Positions 1 to 8,394 of a stretch of 64,000 nucleotides of DNA are shown here, in pieces. The notes under the pieces are model-generated. The model worked only from the letters and a program-made list of their open reading frames with translations. It was not told where the DNA came from and did no database searches. The stretch is from the NCBI RefSeq assembly GCF_030646115.1, contig NZ_JAUSMX010000023.1, positions 1 to 64,000 of the forward strand. The letters are read 5' to 3'. The stretch is from Fluviicoccus sp. (GTDB lineage: Bacteria > Pseudomonadota > Gammaproteobacteria > Pseudomonadales > Moraxellaceae). Every line of letters begins with the position of its first letter. The stretch's first letter is position 1. The translations under genes and the position numbers were made by a program.

Positions 1-75
1 GGCCAACAGACGGTCGGCAAATTGGAGGAGTTCAGGATCGGGCTTGGCCCGTTTGGTACTTTTTGCAGCGGTCAT
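1..75 (-). CDS. 5' end of an unidentified gene (partial)
   Basis: The first 25 codons of a minus-strand gene leave the window at base 1. The frame opens with ATG at 75 and has a GGAG-type ribosome binding site about 5 bases upstream. The peptide starts MTAAKSTKRAKP and is basic and hydrophilic, with no signal peptide. That is too little to assign a family. The roughly 240 bases between this start and the end of mobA are AT-rich and hold no gene that I can see. Confidence 0.5.
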   Translation of the reverse strand, partial: MTAAKSTKRAKPDPELLQFADRLLA

Positions 76-316
76 AATGACTCCAGGGGAGCGGCAGTGT
101 GATGCCAAATGACCGTTTACACAAAGCTAATTACACCCTCCAAAGCTACCTGAGATTATTCAAAATCTGAAAAATGATTTTGAAATAAAGAAATACAAAG
201 GAAAAGGCACGGTGAATATCGTTGCTTATAAGCCAACAAATGCCTAACATAAAATCAGGGACGGCGCGTAATTAATTAGGCAAAGTCGGCTTGATACTAA
301 TAATGTGACAATCCGA

Positions 317-868
317 CTACTCCAACTCCCCCAACCGATTAACATTAATAAACCCCCCCTCATCCTCAAAATAAACCACCGAATGCGAATGCCCGTTAAT
401 CCACCGCTGCACCGAATAAACCCCCTCCCGCAACGCCCCCTCCAACGAATCCCCCAAATCCCGATGCATCAACAACGCCAACGGCTGCAAATGCTCCCCA
501 TCGTGAGCCACCGCCAACCGATTATCCCCCAACCCCGCCATCAACCGCTCCGCCAGCGACACCGGCAAACAAGGCATATCGCAAGCCACCACCAACACCC
601 ACTCATGACCGCACAAAGGCAGGCAAGCCGCCATCCCCGCCAACGGCCCCGCAAACCCCTCAACCACATCCGGCAGACAGCGCCCATAACGCGAATACAA
701 CTCCGCATTTCGGTTGCAACTGATCACCACATCATCAACCTGCGGCAGCACCCTCGCCAGCACATGCTCAATCAACGGCTTGCCGCGCCACACCACCAAG
801 CCCTTGTCGCGGCCCTGCATACGCGTCGCCTGGCCACCGGCCAGAATCAGCGCAGAAATCGGAATCAT
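317..868 (-). CDS. mobA: molybdenum cofactor guanylyltransferase MobA
   Basis: This 183-residue cytoplasmic enzyme transfers GMP from GTP to molybdopterin-Mo to form the guanine dinucleotide cofactor. The nucleotide-binding signature LAGGxxxRMxGxDKG lies at residues 9-23, and a CDMP segment near residue 96 supplies the metal-binding aspartate. Length fits the family (about 190 residues). The gene is divergent from tsaB with about 90 bases between the starts. No molybdopterin biosynthesis genes lie nearby, so it is a stand-alone mobA. The start at 868 gives the usual short N-terminus before the LAGG loop; its ribosome binding site is weak. Confidence 0.93.
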   Translation of the reverse strand: MIPISALILAGGQATRMQGRDKGLVVWRGKPLIEHVLARVLPQVDDVVISCNRNAELYSRYGRCLPDVVEGFAGPLAGMAACLPLCGHEWVLVVACDMPCLPVSLAERLMAGLGDNRLAVAHDGEHLQPLALLMHRDLGDSLEGALREGVYSVQRWINGHSHSVVYFEDEGGFINVNRLGELE

Positions 869-958
869 GATCAGGAATTTCCCGTAACAGCGTCAGCCTT
901 GAATGATACCCGCAAGGCGCGTATAAAGCGCGAGCCAACCGCTTTTAACCAGCCAGCC

Positions 959-1636
959 ATGCCCATTCTTGCCCTGGAAACCGCCACCGAAGCGTGTTCC
1001 GCCGCGTTATACCTCGCCGACGGCCGCATCATCAGCCGTTTTGAACACGCACCCCGGCTGCAAACCCAACTGCTGCTGCCCATGGTGGACGACCTGCTCC
1101 GTGAAGCCGGAATCACCCTGCAAAACCTGGATGCCGTGGCCTACAGCCGCGGGCCGGGCGCGTTCACCGGCGTGCGCATTGCCGCCGCCGCCGCCCAGGG
1201 CTTTGCCTTCGGCCTCAACCTGCCGGTGCTGGCCCTGTCCAGCCTGCAAGTACTGGCGCAGCATGTACACCGCCTCACCGGGCAAGACCGCGTGCTGGCC
1301 CTGTTCGACGCCCGCATGAACGAGGTCTACGCCGGAGCCTACGAACTGCACGACGGCCTGATGCAGCCGGTGCTGCCCGATGGCCTGTACGCCCCGCAAA
1401 ACCTGCCGCTGTTGCCCGGCGGGGCATGGTATCTGGCCGGAAACGGTTGTAACCTCCGGGATGGCTTTCCCGCACATTTGCAGGTGAAAGGGGAGATGGC
1501 CGACGTGCATCCCCACGCCTGGGACCTGGCGGTGCTGGCGAATGCCGCCTTCCAGCGCGGTGAAGCGCAAGACGCCGAACACGCCTTGCCGGTGTACCTG
1601 CGCGATCAAGTCTGGCAAAAGCTGCCGGGCCGTTGA
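959..1636 (+). CDS. tsaB: tRNA threonylcarbamoyladenosine biosynthesis protein TsaB
   Basis: This 225-residue ASKHA-fold protein works with TsaC, TsaD and TsaE to make the t6A37 modification of ANN-decoding tRNAs. It starts MPILALETATEACSAALY, and the family motif SRGPGAFTGVRIA follows at about residues 62-74. I placed the start at ATG 959 because this frame is open much further upstream but that extension runs antisense to mobA and has no TsaB similarity. No clear ribosome binding site precedes the ATG. It is followed 23 bases later by uppP. Confidence 0.93.
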   Translation: MPILALETATEACSAALYLADGRIISRFEHAPRLQTQLLLPMVDDLLREAGITLQNLDAVAYSRGPGAFTGVRIAAAAAQGFAFGLNLPVLALSSLQVLAQHVHRLTGQDRVLALFDARMNEVYAGAYELHDGLMQPVLPDGLYAPQNLPLLPGGAWYLAGNGCNLRDGFPAHLQVKGEMADVHPHAWDLAVLANAAFQRGEAQDAEHALPVYLRDQVWQKLPGR

Positions 1637-1659
1637 ATTAGACACAAGAGAGTTTCAAC

Positions 1660-2487
1660 ATGGATATGCTGTTGTTGCTGCAAGCACTGGTGATGGGCAT
1701 TGTGGAGGGCATTACCGAATTCCTGCCCATTTCCAGCACCGGCCACCTGATCCTCACCGCCGAACTGCTGAACTTCTGGACCAAGGAAAAACGCGACGTT
1801 TTTGAAGTCGCCATTCAGTTGGGGGCCATTCTCTCGGTCTGTTACGAATACAGGGTGCGCCTGATCAATGTCATGCAGGGCATGCTGAAGAAGAACGACA
1901 AGTCATGGCTGTTCGCCATCAATGTGCTGGTGGCTTTCCTGCCCGCCGCCATACTCGGTTTTTTCACCATCCACTATTTGAAGGAACACCTGTTCAACGG
2001 CGTCACCGTCGCCTGCGCCTTGATTGTCGGCGGCTTCGTCATTCTGTGGGCGGAGAAACGCCGGCACACCATCACGGTCCAGGAAGTGGAAGACATGCGC
2101 ATCCGTGATGCGCTGAAGGTGGGTCTGGCGCAGTGCGTGGCGCTGATTCCGGGCACCTCGCGTTCCGGCGCCACCATCATTGGCGGCTTGCTGTTTGGCT
2201 TGTCGCGCAAGGCGGCGGCAGAGTTCTCCTTCTTCCTCGCCATTCCCACCATGTTCGCCGCAACATTCTACGATGTGCTGAAGAACCGCGACGCCTTTGT
2301 GGCGGCCGACATGCCGGTGTTTGCGGTCGGTTTTGTGGTGTCGTTCATTTCCGCCTTGCTGGTGATCCGCGCGCTGATGCGTTTCATCACCAACCATGAT
2401 TTCACCGTGTTTGCCTGGTACCGCATCGTCTTCGGTTCCTTCATTCTCGTGACCTGGTATTTCGGCCTCATTCCCTGGTCCGCCTGA
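1660..2487 (+). CDS. uppP: undecaprenyl-diphosphatase UppP (BacA)
   Basis: This 275-residue polytopic inner-membrane enzyme dephosphorylates undecaprenyl pyrophosphate to recycle the lipid carrier of peptidoglycan and O-antigen synthesis. Both catalytic signatures are present: EGxTEFLPISSTGH at residues 16-29 and the PGTSRSG loop near residue 164. Length is normal for the BacA family. A ribosome binding site (AGAG) lies upstream of ATG 1660. The gene runs with tsaB and rsmJ, with short gaps that suggest cotranscription. Together with uppS at 12.3 kb it covers synthesis and recycling of the same carrier. Confidence 0.96.
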   Translation: MDMLLLLQALVMGIVEGITEFLPISSTGHLILTAELLNFWTKEKRDVFEVAIQLGAILSVCYEYRVRLINVMQGMLKKNDKSWLFAINVLVAFLPAAILGFFTIHYLKEHLFNGVTVACALIVGGFVILWAEKRRHTITVQEVEDMRIRDALKVGLAQCVALIPGTSRSGATIIGGLLFGLSRKAAAEFSFFLAIPTMFAATFYDVLKNRDAFVAADMPVFAVGFVVSFISALLVIRALMRFITNHDFTVFAWYRIVFGSFILVTWYFGLIPWSA

Positions 2488-2496
2488 TACCTGCCG

Positions 2497-3285
2497 ATGT
2501 CACCCTTGCAGGTCCTCTGCCTTCCTGACACCCAGCTGCATGCCGCCGATCTGGCGCTGCGGCTGGGCGCACCCTTGCAAACCCTTCCCGATTTTGAACG
2601 CAAGACGCTGAAGCGATTGGCGTCGTCGGTGTCGCTCGCCTTGATGGTGGGTGAAGATGTCAGTCTGCAAACCTTCCAGCTGCCTTTGCCCGGCCCGGTG
2701 CGTGTGGACTGGACGGACGGGCAGACCTTGTGGCGCTTGCAGCATGGCGGCGGGCGCGGTGAAATGCTGGCCAAGGCCTGCGGCATCAAAGGTGATTATT
2801 TGCCATGGGTGGTGGATGCCACGGCCGGTTTTGGCCGTGACAGCCTGCTGCTGGCATGGCTGGGTTGCCGGGTGACTTTGCTGGAGCGCTCGCCGGTGGT
2901 GCAGGCCTTGCTGCAGGATGGCTGGAAGCGTGCGCAGGCAGAGCCGTTGCTGGCGGCGGCGTTGCAGCGGATGGAACTCGTGTTTGCGGACTCGGCGGCG
3001 TGGCTGGGCAGCCTGGCCGGGGACCATCGCCCGGAAGTGGTGTATCTGGACCCGATGTTTCCAACGCGGGAAAAATCCGCGAAGGTGAAGGTGAACATGC
3101 AGGTCTTTCATCAGGCTGTGGGCGCAGACCCCGATGCCGCCGGCTTGCTGGAACCGGCGCTGCGAGCGGCGAAGAAGCGGGTGGTGGTGAAGCGGCCCAG
3201 ATTGGCGGAGCCGTTGGCGGGCCGGGAACCGTCGGTGGTGTTTGAAGGGGAGAGCAGCCGGTTTGATGTTTATTTGGCGGGGTGA
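2497..3285 (+). CDS. rsmJ: 16S rRNA (guanine1516-N2)-methyltransferase RsmJ
   Basis: This 262-residue SAM-dependent enzyme methylates G1516 of 16S rRNA. The SAM-binding core reads DATAGFGRDSLLLAWLGC (about residues 108-125), followed by LLERSPVVQALLQDG. The catalytic-type loop YLDPMFPTREKSA near residue 184 is typical of RsmJ (formerly YhiQ). Length matches the family (about 250). It begins 9 bases after uppP and converges with the DUF3565/plsB pair. No strong terminator was seen in the 68-base gap. Confidence 0.93.
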   Translation: MSPLQVLCLPDTQLHAADLALRLGAPLQTLPDFERKTLKRLASSVSLALMVGEDVSLQTFQLPLPGPVRVDWTDGQTLWRLQHGGGRGEMLAKACGIKGDYLPWVVDATAGFGRDSLLLAWLGCRVTLLERSPVVQALLQDGWKRAQAEPLLAAALQRMELVFADSAAWLGSLAGDHRPEVVYLDPMFPTREKSAKVKVNMQVFHQAVGADPDAAGLLEPALRAAKKRVVVKRPRLAEPLAGREPSVVFEGESSRFDVYLAG

Positions 3286-3353
3286 GGCTGAATATTCATG
3301 AAATCAAATGGATAGGCGTTCTATTTAACGTCAGCGAGAAAAAAGATCAGGAT

Positions 3354-3545
3354 TCATGTACGGCTTTTGCAAAGCAGGCAAGTCAGCGTGACCCCCAACA
3401 TCCTGTCCCGTCCCTCGGCTGTCACCACCCACGGCCTCGACTGCCAGGGTGGATCATGCCGCACATGCTGGGTATGGCCGCACGCGAGTACGGCCACCCA
3501 GTGACCGGCTTCATCCTGAAAGAAACCGGTCATTGGCTGTTTCAT
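3354..3545 (-). CDS. DUF3565 domain protein
   Basis: This small protein of 63 residues has the pattern of the DUF3565 family: a GFxQDExGHWVAxLxCGHxQHVRHxPPW core, a PWVxTxEGR segment, and a C-terminal CxxC that may bind metal together with the central Cys and His residues. The function is unknown. Its ATG shares one base with the stop codon of plsB (TGATG on the minus strand), so translation is probably coupled to plsB. It has no signal peptide and is predicted to be cytoplasmic. Confidence 0.85.
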   Translation of the reverse strand: MKQPMTGFFQDEAGHWVAVLACGHTQHVRHDPPWQSRPWVVTAEGRDRMLGVTLTCLLCKSRT

Positions 3546-6064
3546 CAGCCTTTCCGCTTACCCTTCGCTTCCAACTGCGCCATCGCCGAGGCAATTTCCT
3601 CATCGCTGACACTGGTGATATGCAGAATGGTGTTCAACGCCTCCGGACGCAGCACCAGATTCGCCTGAGTCGCCATCTCGTTCAGACGATCATCGAAATG
3701 CAGCATTTCCTCCTCGTCCAGGCGCAGGAAACCCACCTTCTTCAAGGTCTCAATGAAGTTGCGGAAAATGGCCTTGTCAAAAAACTCGGGCGAGTTGAAC
3801 TCGTACAGCACCGACACCCGCTGCGCCAGCAGGGAACACAGGTCTTCCAGTTGCTTCTGCTTCACTTTGCCGCTGCCGCGACGGGTCAGCAGCGAGATGG
3901 TCATGTAATACCGTTCCATCGTTTCCTTGACGGCTTCACCCAACACCACCAGTTGCGCAAAGGCTTCAGTATTGGGTTGCGGGCTGTTGACCATGCCGTC
4001 AACGGTGCTCATCAAACCGAAATCGCTCAGGGCATCCACATGGCTGTTCACCAGCGCTTCAATTTCCGATGCGTCAAAACCCAGGAACAGTTCGGATTGC
4101 AGGTAGGGATACAGCGAGGCAATCACCTGCACCAGCTGTTCGCGCTGAATCTGGCCGTTTTGCTGCACCAGACACGCCACCAGTGACGGAATGATGTACA
4201 GGTGTAGGATGTTGTTGCGGAAGTAGGTCAGGAACACCGCCTGGTTTTCCGCCACGCACACCAGGTCGCCCAGCGGATGCTTTACGCGCTGGATGGCCTT
4301 CAACTGCACGCCATAGGACACAATGTTGACCGGCGCCATGTGCGTGACTTCAATCTTTCGGCTGTAGGGCAGTCGCAGGGCCAGTTGTTGGTATAGATCC
4401 AGTTGCCGCACCAGCACATCTTCATCAATGGCATGGTTGGGCGTGGACAACAGCACCAGGCTCAGCAACGTAATGGGGTTGATCACCGCCGTGCTGTTGA
4501 TGTGGGTGTTGATCTGGTTCGCCAGTTTGCTGACGCTGCGGTTCACCCAGGGCAGCTTGGCATCCACATCCCATTGCTCGTTCTTCCAGCCGGGATTTTC
4601 CTGTTCCAGCACATCGTTCAGCAAGATCGGTTCGCCAAAGCTGAGGTGCACTTTGCCGAAAATCTTCTCAATCTTGCGCGCCGCCATCACCACCGAGGCT
4701 AGAGATTCCTTCTGCTTGGTCTTGCCGCGCAGTTCGCCAATATAGGTGCTGCCTTCCATCAGCCGCTCATAACCAATGTAGGTCGGGATGAAAGCGATGG
4801 GGCGGGTGTTGTCGCGCATGAAGCTCTTCACCGTCATTGCCAGCATGCCGCCCTTGGGGGGCAACAGACGGCCGGTGCGGGAACGTCCGCCCTCGATGAA
4901 GTACTCGATGGGGAAGCCCTTGGTGGTGATCAGGTGCAGGTATTCGGTGAAAACAGAGGCATACAGGTTGTTGCCCTTGAACGAACGGCGCAGGAAGAAC
5001 GCACCGCCGCGTCGCAAGATGGGACCGACCACCGGCAGGTTGAGGTTGGCGCCGGCGGCAATGTGCGGCGGCATCAGACCCCGGTCATGAATGATGTAGG
5101 ACAGCAACAGGTAGTCAATGTGGCTGCGATGGCAGGGCACATAAATGATTTCGTAGTCGGAAGCCATTTTCGTGACTTCTTCGAAGTGATGAACTTCAAC
5201 GCCATCATACAGGCGTGTCCACAGCCAGTTCAGCAGCAGCGATAGCGAACGGATGACCGGATAGGCGTAGTCAGCGGCGATTTCGTTGACGTACTCGCGG
5301 GCCTTGTCTTCAATGGCTTCCGGCGGCAGTTGCTTTTCAACCGATTCTTCATGAATGGCGGCGCGCACGGCCGTGGATTGCAATATGGAATGCATCAGCG
5401 TGCGGCGGTGCGACAGGTCGGGGCCAATCGCCATTTCGCGCTGGCGGCGGAAGTGCACGCGCAACACGCGGGCAATCTTGCGCAGGGCCAGCGAATCGCT
5501 CATGTCGTCGGTCATCAGGCTGCGCACCAGCAACGGGCTGCCGAACTTGACCATGGTGGACTTGCCGTTCAGCACCACGGTGGCCAGCTGCTTGATGGCG
5601 CCGGGTGTGGACCAGGAATCGGAGAACAGGATCTTGAACAGCGACTCTTCCTTGTCCGGCGAGCGGCCCCAGAGAATGGTCACCGGCACCAGCTGGATAT
5701 CCAGTTCCGGATTCTGGCGCACGGCTTCCACTAGCCGCACAAAACGATCGGAATACTCGAAGCGGTTCTTGGCGGCCGACTGGCTGGAGGCTTCCTGGGT
5801 CAGATAGAAGAAGGACTGGTCTTCCCGGAAAAGGTGCGTGTCCATGGGCTTGAGCGCGCGCGGCAGGCCCAGCTGCTGGGTTTCGCGGTCCACCACCAGG
5901 GCATTCGACAGCGACGGCGATTGCAGCACATAACACACCGGCTTGTTGGGATCGATTTTCAGATCGGCCAGGTTTTCGGTGTGTACATCGGGGCTTACCC
6001 AAGTGTCGAGCGCCTTGCGGGAGGCGGCGACGAAGAGACGGTCAAGACCAAACCAGTTTGCCAT
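3545..6064 (-). CDS. plsB: glycerol-3-phosphate 1-O-acyltransferase PlsB
   Basis: This 839-residue membrane-associated enzyme acylates sn-glycerol-3-phosphate at position 1, the first committed step of phospholipid synthesis. The catalytic HxxxxD box is HRSHID at residues 312-317. The substrate-binding motif FIEGGRSRTG follows near residue 390, and an IPTYIGYERL block comes after it. Length agrees with E. coli PlsB (about 807). It starts at ATG 6064 (MANWFGLDRL). The small DUF3565 gene is coupled to its end. It is divergent from the CorA-type gene with about 150 bases between them. Confidence 0.96.
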   Translation of the reverse strand: MANWFGLDRLFVAASRKALDTWVSPDVHTENLADLKIDPNKPVCYVLQSPSLSNALVVDRETQQLGLPRALKPMDTHLFREDQSFFYLTQEASSQSAAKNRFEYSDRFVRLVEAVRQNPELDIQLVPVTILWGRSPDKEESLFKILFSDSWSTPGAIKQLATVVLNGKSTMVKFGSPLLVRSLMTDDMSDSLALRKIARVLRVHFRRQREMAIGPDLSHRRTLMHSILQSTAVRAAIHEESVEKQLPPEAIEDKAREYVNEIAADYAYPVIRSLSLLLNWLWTRLYDGVEVHHFEEVTKMASDYEIIYVPCHRSHIDYLLLSYIIHDRGLMPPHIAAGANLNLPVVGPILRRGGAFFLRRSFKGNNLYASVFTEYLHLITTKGFPIEYFIEGGRSRTGRLLPPKGGMLAMTVKSFMRDNTRPIAFIPTYIGYERLMEGSTYIGELRGKTKQKESLASVVMAARKIEKIFGKVHLSFGEPILLNDVLEQENPGWKNEQWDVDAKLPWVNRSVSKLANQINTHINSTAVINPITLLSLVLLSTPNHAIDEDVLVRQLDLYQQLALRLPYSRKIEVTHMAPVNIVSYGVQLKAIQRVKHPLGDLVCVAENQAVFLTYFRNNILHLYIIPSLVACLVQQNGQIQREQLVQVIASLYPYLQSELFLGFDASEIEALVNSHVDALSDFGLMSTVDGMVNSPQPNTEAFAQLVVLGEAVKETMERYYMTISLLTRRGSGKVKQKQLEDLCSLLAQRVSVLYEFNSPEFFDKAIFRNFIETLKKVGFLRLDEEEMLHFDDRLNEMATQANLVLRPEALNTILHITSVSDEEIASAMAQLEAKGKRKG

Positions 6065-6213
6065 AATCAGTCATGGAGTCACGGTACGCAGGATTGCTGG
6101 GCCGAAACGCTAACAGCTTTTTCACTCGTTTGACATGAATTCATGGGCGATGCTGTTAAAGTTGGTTTCTGAATGTGCCAAAAACAGGCAGTTATCAAGG
6201 CAGGATGGAATAG

Positions 6214-7194
6214 ATGAGTGTAGTGAATTGCGCCGCCTATAGCCGCAAGACCGGCAAGCGTGTGGCGGAAATGCCGATCGACCAGGTCAGTGAAACACTG
6301 GCGGCGGACAGTGACAATTTTGTGTGGGTGGGCCTGCATGAGCCTGGCACTGAGCTGATGAAGCTGGTGCAGGAAGAGTTCGGCCTGCATGATCTGGCGG
6401 TGGAGGATGCGTCACGCGCCTATCAGCGGCCCAAGCTGGAAGCGTATGGCGACTCCCTGTTCGTGGTGGTGCGCACCGCACGGCTGGAACAGGATGACAT
6501 CAGCTTCGGCATCACCTATATCTTTCTCGGTCCGCGCTACATCCTGACCATCCGGCAGGGCGCTTCGCTCAGTTACGCCACGGTCCGCAACCAGTGCGAA
6601 CATAACCAGAAGCTGATGCGCCACGGACCGGGCTATGTGCTGCATGCCTTGCTCGACTTCGTGGTGGACAATTATTTCCCGGTCGCGGATGACATGGGCG
6701 CGCACCTGCACGCCATTGAAAATGAGATTTTTTCCGACAGCTTCAAGAAACCCACCGTCCGCCACCTGTATGACCTGAAGGCGGACATGGTAAAGCTGCG
6801 GCTGGCGGTGACGCCGTTGCAGGATATCAGCAGCTATCTACTCAACCATCCCGACGAAAAGCTGATTCCCCGCGCCATATTGCCGTATTACCGTGACATC
6901 CACGACCATGTGTTGCGCATCCTGGATGCCATTGACGCCCAGAGCGAAATGCTGAAAGTGGCCATGGACGTCAACATGGCGCTGGTGACGGTGGGGCAGA
7001 ACGAGATTGTGAAGCGGCTGGCGTCCTGGGCGGCCATCCTCGCCATTCCCACCATGATTGCCAGTTTCTACGGCATGAATTTCGACCATATGCCGGAGTT
7101 GCACTGGCACTTCGGCTATCCTGCAACCATGACGGTCATGCTTTTGGGTTGCCTGTGGCTGTTCCGTCGGTTAAAACGGGCGAGATGGTTATAG
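6214..7194 (+). CDS. corA: CorA-family magnesium/divalent metal transporter
   Basis: This 326-residue inner-membrane channel of the CorA/MIT family has a large cytoplasmic domain and two C-terminal transmembrane segments. The pore signature YGMN occurs at about residue 289, at the end of TM1 (AAILAIPTMIASFYGMNF), with the periplasmic loop HMPELHWH after it and TM2 before a basic tail. Expected substrates are Mg2+, possibly Co2+ or Ni2+; subfamily substrate preference cannot be read from the sequence. tesB follows closely downstream. Confidence 0.92.
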   Translation: MSVVNCAAYSRKTGKRVAEMPIDQVSETLAADSDNFVWVGLHEPGTELMKLVQEEFGLHDLAVEDASRAYQRPKLEAYGDSLFVVVRTARLEQDDISFGITYIFLGPRYILTIRQGASLSYATVRNQCEHNQKLMRHGPGYVLHALLDFVVDNYFPVADDMGAHLHAIENEIFSDSFKKPTVRHLYDLKADMVKLRLAVTPLQDISSYLLNHPDEKLIPRAILPYYRDIHDHVLRILDAIDAQSEMLKVAMDVNMALVTVGQNEIVKRLASWAAILAIPTMIASFYGMNFDHMPELHWHFGYPATMTVMLLGCLWLFRRLKRARWL

Positions 7195-7222
7195 AGTCTG
7201 AATGATGAAGAAGAGAGCAAAC

Positions 7223-8095
7223 ATGAATCCTGTGATCGCCGAGCTGCTGGAACTGTTGCAACTGGAAACCCTGGAAGCCAACCTTTTTCGGGGCAAGAGC
7301 CTCAATATTGTCGGCAAGAACGTCTTTGGCGGTCAGGTGCTGGGCCAGGCGCTGATGGCGGCGGGCCGCACGGTGGAGGGGCGCCTCGCGCATTCCCTGC
7401 ACGGCTATTTCCTGCGCGCCGGCGACACCACGGTGCCGATCATTTATGAAGTGGACCGCGTGCGCGATGGCAAGAGCTTCGTCAACCGCCAGGTCACCGC
7501 CATCCAGCACGGCGAGCCGATCTTCATGTGTTCCGCCTCGTTTGCCGACCATGAGGAAGGCTTGGACCACCAGTCCGCCATGCCGGATGTGGAAGGCCCG
7601 GACGGATTGCTGAGCGAGCATGAGTTGCGGCAGAAGATCTGCGGCCTGCTGCCGGAAAAGATCCGCAACAGTTTCTCCCGCGAACGCCCGATCGAGATTC
7701 GCCCCATCAACCCGCAGAACCCTTTTGCCCCGACCCCGCAGGAAGCACTGCGCCATCACTGGATGCGCGCCCAGGAGAAGCTGCCGGACGATCCGCTGCT
7801 GCATCAATGCGCCTTGGCCTTCGCCTCCGATTTCGCCCTGATGGGGACGGCGATGTTGCCGCACGCCGTCACCTTCATGCAGTCCAACCTGCAGGCGGCC
7901 AGCCTGGACCATGCCATCTGGTTCCACCGGCCGTTCCGCATGGATGAGTGGCTGTTGTACGAAATGACCGGTCCCAACGCCAATGACGGGCGCGGCATGA
8001 ACTTCGGTCGTATTTACAGCCGTGACGGAGTGCTGGTGGCGAGTACGGCGCAGGAAGGGCTGATGCGGTTGCGGGAGGTTCCGGAGAAGTATTAA
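7223..8095 (+). CDS. tesB: acyl-CoA thioesterase II TesB
   Basis: This 290-residue cytoplasmic double-hotdog thioesterase hydrolyses medium- and long-chain acyl-CoA. It contains the family N-terminus (LFRGxS...VFGGQVLGQAL), the LHGYFLRAGD segment near residue 55, and the C-terminal DHAIWFHRPFR...GRIYSRDG...EGLMR blocks. The ATG at 7202 would add seven residues. I prefer ATG 7223 because it aligns with the E. coli TesB N-terminus and has an AGAGAG ribosome binding site five bases upstream. The stop codon is immediately followed by the first of four palindromic repeat units. Confidence 0.94.
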   Translation: MNPVIAELLELLQLETLEANLFRGKSLNIVGKNVFGGQVLGQALMAAGRTVEGRLAHSLHGYFLRAGDTTVPIIYEVDRVRDGKSFVNRQVTAIQHGEPIFMCSASFADHEEGLDHQSAMPDVEGPDGLLSEHELRQKICGLLPEKIRNSFSRERPIEIRPINPQNPFAPTPQEALRHHWMRAQEKLPDDPLLHQCALAFASDFALMGTAMLPHAVTFMQSNLQAASLDHAIWFHRPFRMDEWLLYEMTGPNANDGRGMNFGRIYSRDGVLVASTAQEGLMRLREVPEKY

Positions 8096-8136
8096 AACCC
8101 CCCGCCGCTGCGCGTCGGCCCCCTTTCCAAGGGGGC
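8094..8136 (+). repeat. palindromic repeat unit 1 (forward)
   Basis: The unit starts with AAAACCCC, continues with a short variable GC-rich stretch, and ends with the near-perfect palindrome GCCCCCTTTCCAAGGGGGC (8118-8136). It overlaps the tesB stop codon. It pairs in inverted orientation with unit 2, so the RNA could form one long cruciform that may also serve as a terminator for tesB. Confidence 0.9.
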
Positions 8137-8168
8137 GATATTTGGCAGGTTTTTCTCTGTGACCTGAA

Positions 8169-8208
8169 GCCCCCTTGGAAAGGGGGCGGCGCAAAGCGCC
8201 GGGGTTTT
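8169..8208 (-). repeat. palindromic repeat unit 2 (inverted)
   Basis: This is the reverse orientation of unit 1. The palindrome GCCCCCTTGGAAAGGGGGC occupies 8169-8187, followed by a variable hairpin GGCGCAAAGCGCC and a GGGGTTTT end. Units 1 and 2 together form a head-to-head pair spanning 8094-8208, with 32 bases between them. Confidence 0.9.
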
Positions 8209-8253
8209 CCAACAGCGAAATTGGCGCATACCTTCGCGGCCAACCAAGGGTCT

Positions 8254-8298
8254 AAAACCCCCCGCCGGCTTTGCCGCCGGCCCCCTTTCCAAGGGGGC
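8254..8298 (+). repeat. palindromic repeat unit 3 (forward)
   Basis: This unit has the same architecture as unit 1: AAAACCCC, a variable hairpin (GCCGGCTTTGCCGCCGGC), then the conserved palindrome at 8280-8298. The variable stem differs from unit 1 while keeping its complementarity, which is the pattern expected of a REP-like extragenic element. Confidence 0.9.
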
Positions 8299-8342
8299 GA
8301 GTCAATCGACCGCTTGAAATCGGGCCGCAGATGCCTAGAATA

Positions 8343-8382
8343 GCCCCCTTGGAAAGGGGGCGGCACGGAGTGCCGGGGTTTT
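8343..8382 (-). repeat. palindromic repeat unit 4 (inverted)
   Basis: This inverted unit pairs with unit 3. The palindrome lies at 8343-8361, the variable hairpin reads GGCACGGAGTGCC, and the unit ends in GGGGTTTT at 8382. The DUF559-RecQ frame opens 12 bases further on, so the repeat pairs fill nearly all of the 299 bases between tesB and that gene. Confidence 0.9.
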
Positions 8383-8394
8383 GTATCAAGGAAG

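Noticed and set aside
305-958. The tsaB frame is open for another 218 codons upstream
   Set aside because: That stretch lies antisense to mobA, has a composition rich in Pro, Gln and His typical of a shadow frame, and shows no TsaB similarity. TsaB starts at 959.
8094-8382. Possible CRISPR-like array from four regularly placed repeats
   Set aside because: The units alternate in orientation, the spacing is 32-45 bases without comparable spacers, each unit is itself palindromic, and there are no cas genes. The pattern fits paired REP-like elements.
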